Part shown: positions 61,701-64,000 of the stretch, one piece after another
How positions within the stretch are numbered: position 1 is the first letter of the stretch
Layout of the letters: every line of letters begins with the position of its first letter
Assembly: GCF_029633865.1 (NCBI RefSeq)
Contig: NC_079215.1
Span: forward strand, 55,083,457 to 55,147,456
Direction of reading: 5' to 3'
From: Lampris incognitus
Taxonomy: Eukaryota > Chordata > Actinopteri > Lampriformes > Lampridae
Length of the DNA: 64,000 nt
The notes under the pieces: model-generated
Told to the model about the DNA's origin: nothing
Database searches by the model: none
The model's input: the letters and a program-made list of their open reading frames with translations, nothing else
Made by a program: the position numbers and the translations under genes

Positions 61701-63785
61701 AGTTTGGATAATGGATGGATTGAATGGGAAGATCAATAAGAGTGGTGAGCACTCAAGTCTGGGTAGAGCTCAAAAGCGTGGCTTCATTTTGTTCGAAAAA
61801 ATGACGGCCTGGCAGTGTAACACCTGTGCCAAACTTATTTTGTGCAAGGGAGGATACACTACTAACAATGACAAAACACCTTCGCCAGCATGATATACAA
61901 ATCAACGAGTGTACAGTGTTTGATGTGTTGCACTGGACTCCCTCTCCCTCACATGCCTCGTCCTCCTCAGTCAACCCTCAGTTAAATGTTTGTCTTACTC
62001 TTAACAGCGATACAGCAAACATGCTATACTTGACCGAATTGCTAAAAACTGTCAAATTTGTGCAAATACGGCAATGTATTTTTTCGTAGAGGAACATCCA
62101 CAGACGTACCTAGCTACTTCTCTCTCAACCCCCACATGGGCTGCAGCTCTCTAAACTGCAAAAAAATTGGTTTTTAAGACCGTTTCCGTGTTGTCATTTC
62201 AGCAGGTTTTAGTGTTAGTTACAGTACAGTGAATAAAAAAAGACTGAACGGATTATTATGGAATCATATCATTTAATAACAGCAACCCAATTAAACTGTA
62301 TGAAATTAATGTACAGGTTCCATAAACTGTATGAATTCAATTGTGAATATGACTATGACTGAATATGACATCCATCCATCCATTAGCTGAACCGCTTATC
62401 CTGCTCTCAGGGTCGCGGGGATGCTGGAGCCTATGCCAGCAGTCATTGGGCGGCAGGCGGGGAGACACCCTGGACAGGCCGCCACGCCATCGCAGGGCAG
62501 CGAATATATGAATATGAATACGACTTGTGTAAAGGTTTTTTTTTAAAAAAAGGGGTTTTTTCTGTGACATACGTATGTGACGTGTTTTGATACCACCCCT
62601 CAAAGAATCGGAATTGAGAATTGTTAAGAACCAGAAGCGACAAGCAGAATCGGACTCAGAATCGTTAAAATCCAAAGGACATCCAACCCAGTTGTCTAAT
62701 AATGAAAAAGGGTTTGACGTATTTCCAACAGAACACACCAATAACAAACACATACGCTTTGCCTGTGCATGTCAAAATCAGTGCACACCATCCAGTACTA
62801 AAAGTCCCAGAAATGTTAAAAGCGACAAAGTCGTGGTCAATTCTGGGTATGTTCAGTCGATTAAGCGCAGTACTCACCCTGTCTCTGGGTGTACTCTTGA
62901 AGCAGCAACTCCGTGGCCTCGTCCTCCGCAATGTCGAGGGGAACATCGCCATCACAGTTCACAGCAGAGAGAGAGGCACCCTGCTCAAGGAGGAAACTAC
63001 CAAAACCAGAAGATGGGGCAGACGAAACAAACATCCACATATCAACAACATCTAGTGGAGACAGCTTATTACAAATCACCCAGGGTACACAGAAAAACGA
63101 AAAAGATGGGCGGTGACTTCAAGTTGAGAACACAGAAATGGGCCAACAGATGTTTCCATTATGCAGAGATAACTAAGAAAGAGCAAAAAGGGTTTCTGAA
63201 GTATTTTTGGCTGTGCATGTGTGCACCAGTTTCGTCATACTTTTGTGGCCTTGCCAAACAGGACTACAATGTCAGTATTGTTGAGAGCAGGAATAGCCTG
63301 GCACCCACACAGCACAGTCAAACCACCACAGTTGCAGAGAGCACACTCATCACACTGTCGACTTCCACCGGCAACATACTCTGTGATATCCAGGTGGCCA
63401 CAGGACGCGGCGACGTGCAGTGGGGTCCAGCCCTCGCTGTCCACTTGGTTCACGTTGGCACCGCGGGCCAGAAGGAAGGAGACTGTCGCCATGCTGCCGT
63501 CGATGCAAGCCTGCGCAGAGACGCAACGGTGTAAGCACAGAAAACGCAGCCGCTCGCTGCCAAAACGCTGGCAACGCCGTTAACCGCCGCCGATCCCCCC
63601 CCCCTCTCACCTGGTGGAGGGCAGTGATCCCGTCTGCGTTGGCACAGTTGATGATCTCCGCCAGCTCGCCGCCATCCTCCCTGTCCGTCTCTCTCGCCTC
63701 CTTCAGCATCTCCCGGGCCTCCTCCGTGTCTCCGCTGGCGCAGGCAGCCAGGAACTCTGCGGCTCTGTCAAATCTGACCTTTCGC
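31754..63785 (-). CDS. ppp1r12c: ppp1r12c, myosin phosphatase targeting subunit, 19 coding exons (N-terminal exon outside window)
   Basis: MYPT-family scaffold that docks PP1 catalytic subunit and directs it to myosin. Exons, 5' to 3' on minus: 63785-63611, 63510-63380, 62996-62878, 50004-49845, 48714-48570, 48132-48058, 47077-46998, 46648-46536, 46430-46363, 43296-43175, 41023-40936, 39855-39738, 34898-34783, 34569-34505, 34423-34384, 33741-33637, 32735-32682, 32056-32006, 31840-31754. All borders are AG/GT and phases agree (1912 nt). The first visible exon has the PP1-docking motif KVRF, then ankyrin repeats ([57 protein letters not shown]). Two ROCK-type sites match MYPT1 T696 and T853 regions: [19 protein letters not shown] and KERRSTGIV. 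The C-terminus is a coiled-coil/leucine zipper ending [17 protein letters not shown]. The [18 protein letters not shown] stretch and short length favour 12C over 12A/12B. Confidence 0.92.
32127..32335 (+). mobile_element. SINE-A 3' fragment
   Basis: Starts within tgtcctcccacagtccaaag and ends ggataatggatggata. 5' truncated; lies just upstream, on the + strand, of the ppp1r12c exon 32735-32682. Confidence 0.85.
32885..33125 (-). mobile_element. SINE-B head fragment (3' truncated)
   Basis: The minus strand starts gtgtccaggtagcatagcag, includes ggtaggcaacgg and gattcgaactgg complements, and breaks off in the middle near acgctattcc. Confidence 0.85.
33811..34249 (-). mobile_element. SINE-B, full length
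   Basis: Minus-strand head gtccgggtggcgtggcggtc, matching tail near 33830 (ttttctccccggccggtatc on +). It lies in the intron between ppp1r12c exons 34423-34384 and 33741-33637. Confidence 0.9.
35289..35533. mobile_element. hAT miniature element, copy 2
   Basis: Starts cagcatttcccaacccagtc and ends gggttgggggaaacactg. The exact 8-bp duplication agctagac lies at 35281-35288 and 35534-35541. Closely similar to 15682-15920. Confidence 0.93.
35637..36112 (+). mobile_element. SINE-D with a class-II tRNA-like head
   Basis: The head contains gatggcccgagcggaataaa, which fits the A box of class II (Leu/Ser-type) tRNAs, followed at about the right distance by the B-box-like ggttcgtatccc. The tail ctagaaataaatttaaaa resembles that of SINE-C. 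Only one copy is seen in the window. Confidence 0.7.
36640..37540 (+). pseudogene. hAT transposase remnant (C-terminal dimerisation region)
   Basis: 37088-37540 is open and encodes [20 protein letters not shown] followed by [20 protein letters not shown], the signature of the hAT C-terminal dimerisation domain; an acidic tail ([17 protein letters not shown]) follows. Upstream, 36700-37080 continues the same protein type but with stop codons (TGA near 36752, TGA near 36903). The N-terminal BED finger and catalytic core are not seen. Confidence 0.75.
37741..38557 (+). pseudogene. Penelope-like element: end of RT and GIY-YIG endonuclease
   Basis: 37767-38000 encodes [20 protein letters not shown] and [20 protein letters not shown], the end of a Penelope-type RT. 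38150-38557 encodes [12 protein letters not shown], then [20 protein letters not shown] and [13 protein letters not shown]...[14 protein letters not shown], a GIY-YIG-type nuclease domain. The two parts are in different frames (shift near 38000-38150), so it is inactive. Confidence 0.88.
39007..39392 (+). mobile_element. SINE-C, full length, with target duplication
   Basis: Starts tgtgtccgcggtggtgtagc and ends tcaggaataaatttag. The 14-bp direct repeat agaaaaagtaacat lies at 38993-39006 and 39393-39406. Confidence 0.93.
39944..40371 (-). mobile_element. SINE-B, full length, with imperfect target duplication
   Basis: Minus-strand head gcgtctgggtggcgtagcgg and B-box-like ggttcgaatcc. The flanks tctaatggtgaa and tctaatggagaa form a 12-bp duplication with one mismatch. 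Confidence 0.9.
40372..40935. other. ppp1r12c intron segment, no recognised element
   Basis: No gene or repeat family recognised. Confidence 0.6.
41326..41675 (+). mobile_element. SINE-A, head-truncated
   Basis: Begins at caagaaggtcctgggttcga (B box kept, A box lost) and ends with (ggat)n. Confidence 0.88.
41800..42115. repeat. Penelope-like terminus and LINE 3' tail fragments
   Basis: 41805-41830 (catgcatgctcaataatcca) also occurs at 36342-36361, at the left end of the Penelope composite. 42060-42115 (gtaaagcgactttgagtact ... tatataagattg) resembles an L2-type LINE/SINE 3' tail. Confidence 0.5.
42461..42788 (+). mobile_element. SINE-A2, full length
   Basis: Head ggcggcccagtggttagcgc, B-box-like gagttcaaacccc, ending gaatttccctatggggatta. 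It abuts the next SINE tail to tail. Confidence 0.88.
42789..43016 (-). mobile_element. SINE-A 3' fragment, tail to tail with SINE-A2
   Basis: Starts at (tcca)n and reads leftward-oriented SINE-A up to cacccggaggaaacc; 5' truncated. Confidence 0.88.
43520..44640 (+). pseudogene. Non-LTR retrotransposon relic (RT palm and C-terminus)
   Basis: Encodes [20 protein letters not shown] and [20 protein letters not shown] (RT fingers), [10 protein letters not shown] (motif A, then frameshifted), [14 protein letters not shown] (the catalytic FADD motif C) near 44020, and [20 protein letters not shown]. The 3' part is deleted down to [15 protein letters not shown]. Same family as 60515-61235. Clade uncertain (RTE- or R2-type annotations are both common for this fish family). 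In a ppp1r12c intron, antisense to it. Confidence 0.8.
44560..44775. repeat. Left 216-bp direct repeat flanking a foldback element
   Basis: Starts gggacgtctggagtgcccta and ends gaaagaatggcggag. An almost identical copy follows the foldback element at 45158-45374 (one A-run length difference). It spans the end of the LINE relic and adjoining unique sequence. Confidence 0.92.
44776..45157. mobile_element. ~380-bp palindromic foldback element
   Basis: The two halves are near-perfect inverted complements, starting tgtagcgccgc and ending gcggcgctaca, with ~180-bp arms around a short centre near 44966 (ccggtgcaatatgtaacaac). The motif cattatgtaataa recurs in each arm. No coding capacity. A single strand would form a very long hairpin. 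Confidence 0.9.
45158..45374. repeat. Right 217-bp direct repeat flanking the foldback element
   Basis: Repeats 44560-44775 in the same orientation, including the tail end of the LINE relic (ccctggagaagcggctgatg). Confidence 0.92.
45690..46023 (-). mobile_element. SINE-A2, full length
   Basis: Minus strand starts ggcggcatggtggcccagtg and ends gaatttccccacggggatta. B-box region gggttcgacctcc slightly mutated. Confidence 0.88.
47169..47607 (-). mobile_element. SINE-B, full length, with imperfect target duplication
   Basis: Head at right (gcgtccaggtagtgtatccg on minus), tail at left (ttttctccccaattgtattt on +). Flanks ctgacttgcca and ctgatttgcca form an 11-bp duplication with one mismatch. Between ppp1r12c exons 48132-48058 and 47077-46998. 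Confidence 0.9.
47643..48030. mobile_element. Long-TIR miniature element next to a ppp1r12c splice donor
   Basis: Left end tataaacttagcacaaaaag and right end ctttttgtgctaagtttata; the arms stay complementary for about 88 bp (gtaaggaaatgtgtgtttgg, aatgcttcttggcaata). It lies in (at)n sequence, consistent with TA target preference (Tc1/mariner-like). The right end lies ~27 bp from the donor of exon 48132-48058. Confidence 0.85.
48855..49040. repeat. Very AT-rich low-complexity stretch with inverted repeat
   Basis: Nearly pure A/T; ttttttcaatttaattta is followed by its inverted complement ttaaattaaattgaaaaaa. Confidence 0.85.
49128..49525 (-). mobile_element. SINE-A, the most complete copy
   Basis: Minus strand runs from gcggcacggtggtgcagtgg, with A-box-like TGGTGCAGTGG and B-box-like gggttcgagcccc, through to (tcca)n at the left on +. 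Useful as reference for the other copies. Confidence 0.93.
50005..51290. other. ppp1r12c intron segment without recognised gene
   Basis: Only a short SINE-A piece is recognisable (51175-51225, cacggggagaacatgcaaac). Confidence 0.6.
51300..52530 (+). pseudogene. L2-like LINE relic with internal deletion
   Basis: 51640-51760 encodes a decayed APE endonuclease piece ([20 protein letters not shown]). 52140-52270 encodes a C-terminal piece ([20 protein letters not shown] frame). It ends with the tail gaataaagtattctgattct. The RT is deleted. Confidence 0.65.
52574..52883 (+). repeat. Possible solo-LTR-like sequence
   Basis: Starts tgttgctgactgactgatgg, contains gcagaataaaggagcac and a repeated gttgtg.ggtgtatgggacac motif (52694-52715 and 52808-52829), and ends ctcgccaca. 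TG...CA ends and an AATAAA suggest an LTR, but no partner LTR or target duplication was found. Confidence 0.35.
52884..54720 (+). pseudogene. L2-like LINE relic (endonuclease end and reverse transcriptase)
   Basis: Encodes [20 protein letters not shown] and [20 protein letters not shown] (end of APE domain), then RT parts: [78 protein letters not shown] (motif A) and [18 protein letters not shown] (motif B). The frame then jumps to the C-terminal end, so motif C is deleted. Stops and frameshifts throughout. Confidence 0.88.
54763..54815. repeat. Short tandem repeat of a 17-18 bp unit
   Basis: tgtgcgatacaaatgtt occurs about three times in a row. Confidence 0.85.
55470..55712 (-). mobile_element. 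SINE-A2 fragment inside the LINE relic
   Basis: Minus strand begins tcgcctcacagtaagaaggt (A box lost) and ends near gtgccacaacacagatcctg. Confidence 0.8.
56930..58998 (+). mobile_element. Tc1-like DNA transposon with near-intact, frameshifted transposase
   Basis: Left TIR tacagtgccttgcaaaagta; right TIR attttgcaaggcactgta, present twice in tandem. The TA target interrupts the LINE codons at ggacttg|ta|catctcc. The transposase covers 57346-57771 (N-terminal [23 protein letters not shown]; then [17 protein letters not shown]) and 57738-58331 ([60 protein letters not shown]). The last two carry catalytic D and E (DD34E). The first D region reads VLWSEVK, right at the frameshift, so it is inactive. 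Confidence 0.93.
58420..58950 (+). mobile_element. Retroelement fragment inserted in the Tc1-like element
   Basis: Begins with a repeated gatggcggcgcgaattcacg-type module (58433-58462 and 58472-58500) and ends aaagtgtttccgattctgat, a TGATTC-type LINE tail. Not part of normal Tc1 elements, so it is inferred to be a nested insertion. Confidence 0.55.
59500..60365. repeat. LINE-derived 3' fragments and AT-rich spacer in a ppp1r12c intron
   Basis: 59510-59925 looks like a repeat 3' end (gaggcaagtcggtagagttg, gttccagagggacg, ctttatacatttgcg on the minus strand). 60190-60362 ends with the tail caataaagttgattctgatt. No host gene. Confidence 0.5.
60515..61235 (-). pseudogene. Non-LTR retrotransposon relic (RT C-terminus)
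   Basis: The minus strand encodes [80 protein letters not shown] and [20 protein letters not shown] in one long open frame (61117-60524). It ends in (attc)n at the left on +. Same family as 43520-44640; 5' truncated. Confidence 0.85.
61600..61722 (+). mobile_element. SINE-A 3' fragment
   Basis: gatggcctgtccagggtgtc ... ggataatggatggat; 5' truncated. Confidence 0.85.
61740..61960 (+). pseudogene. hAT-type BED zinc-finger fragment
   Basis: Two overlapping frames encode [19 protein letters not shown] and then [15 protein letters not shown], which together have the C-x2-C...H-x4-H spacing of a BED finger found at the N-terminus of hAT (ZBED-like) transposases. The frame changes in the middle and no catalytic domain follows. 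Confidence 0.6.
62370..62505 (-). mobile_element. SINE-A 3' fragment
   Basis: Begins (tcca)n on + and reads the SINE-A tail on minus up to tgcgatggcgtggcggcct; 5' truncated. Confidence 0.85.
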
Positions 63786-63917
63786 CTGAGAGGGGGTGTG
63801 GGGGTGAGGGGGGGGGGTGCGTACGCAGCTTGCTGGCATTACTGGATGTTTGGCACCGCTAATTGAGCCGCACTGACGTCGGCGGGGGGGAAGCTCCGCG
63901 CTACAAGCCCACGCACG

Positions 63918-63959
63918 ACGCTCGGCTAGCTTCCCGGACGCGGGAAGCTAGCCGAGCGT
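63918..63959. repeat. Perfect 19-bp inverted repeat (hairpin) in ppp1r12c intron 1
   Basis: acgctcggctagcttcccg and its exact complement are separated by gacg. On the genomic side it sits ~130 bp upstream of the first visible ppp1r12c exon. Confidence 0.95.
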
Positions 63960-64000
63960 TAGCCAGCGACCGGACACGTTACACGGGGGGGGGGGGTTGA

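Noticed and set aside
62587-63534. The longest open frame in the window (315 codons, + strand)
   Set aside because: It runs antisense across ppp1r12c exons 63510-63380 and 62996-62878 and their intron. Its translation has no recognisable domain, while the minus strand gives clear ankyrin repeats with splice sites.
31754-63785. PPP1R27, the small ankyrin PP1 regulator near ARHGDIA in human, as identity of the minus-strand gene
   Set aside because: The exon chain continues through MYPT phosphosites to a leucine zipper ending in [11 protein letters not shown], which PPP1R27 lacks.
63786-63840. An ATG near 63838 (minus) as the ppp1r12c start
   Set aside because: It is out of frame with [10 protein letters not shown], and the matching frame has a stop upstream with no ATG. 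The sequence before 63785 is a pyrimidine tract ending in CTCAG, a splice acceptor.

Overview
This window is vertebrate nuclear DNA, most likely from a ray-finned (teleost) fish. Reasons: long introns with GT-AG boundaries, three recognisable vertebrate genes, dinucleotide microsatellites, and dense repeats of types common in fish (several tRNA-headed SINE families, Tc1-like transposons, hAT miniature elements, Penelope-like elements, L2/RTE/R2-type LINEs). I assembled exon chains by hand from splice signals and reading-frame continuity. Family names come from remembered protein motifs; no database search was run.

Layout. (1) 1-956: the last three coding exons of alyref (mRNA-export adaptor), + strand, entering from the left edge. 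(2) About 3041-29880: the complete arhgdia gene (RhoGDI alpha), + strand. It has a GC-rich non-coding first exon, five coding exons that join into a 203-residue protein, and a ~1.9 kb 3' UTR. (3) 31754-63785: ppp1r12c (myosin phosphatase targeting subunit, MBS85/MYPT family), - strand. Nineteen consecutive coding exons are visible (~636 residues); the first coding exon lies beyond the right edge. arhgdia and ppp1r12c converge tail to tail. alyref followed by arhgdia on one strand matches the human 17q25.3 order as I recall it; ppp1r12c is elsewhere in human (19q13.42).

Almost all remaining sequence is intron or spacer filled with mobile elements, many nested. Notable cases: two R2-like LINE relics each interrupted at nearly the same codon by 5S rRNA-derived sequence (8471-8575 and 23233-23343); a ~380 bp foldback element at 44776-45157 flanked by 216-bp direct repeats; a TTAA-flanked long-TIR element (12739-14586) carrying two SINEs head to head; an inverted-repeat-bounded composite (about 36333-38860) holding a hAT transposase remnant and a Penelope GIY-YIG remnant; and a stack of insertions in the L2-like LINE at 54905-59165.

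For the repeats I use local names. SINE-A: head like GCGGCACGGTGGCGCAGTGG, tail (TGGA)n. SINE-A2: the same head with a different 3' half. SINE-B: head TGGCGTAGCGGTCTATTCCG, tail AATTGGGGAGAAAAA. SINE-C: head TGGTGTAGCGGTCTAAGCAT, tail AAATAAATTTA. SINE-D: class-II-tRNA-like head. The three host genes act in separate processes (mRNA export, Rho GTPase cycling, myosin light-chain dephosphorylation). RhoGDI and the myosin phosphatase are connected through Rho/ROCK signalling, but nothing here shows co-regulation.
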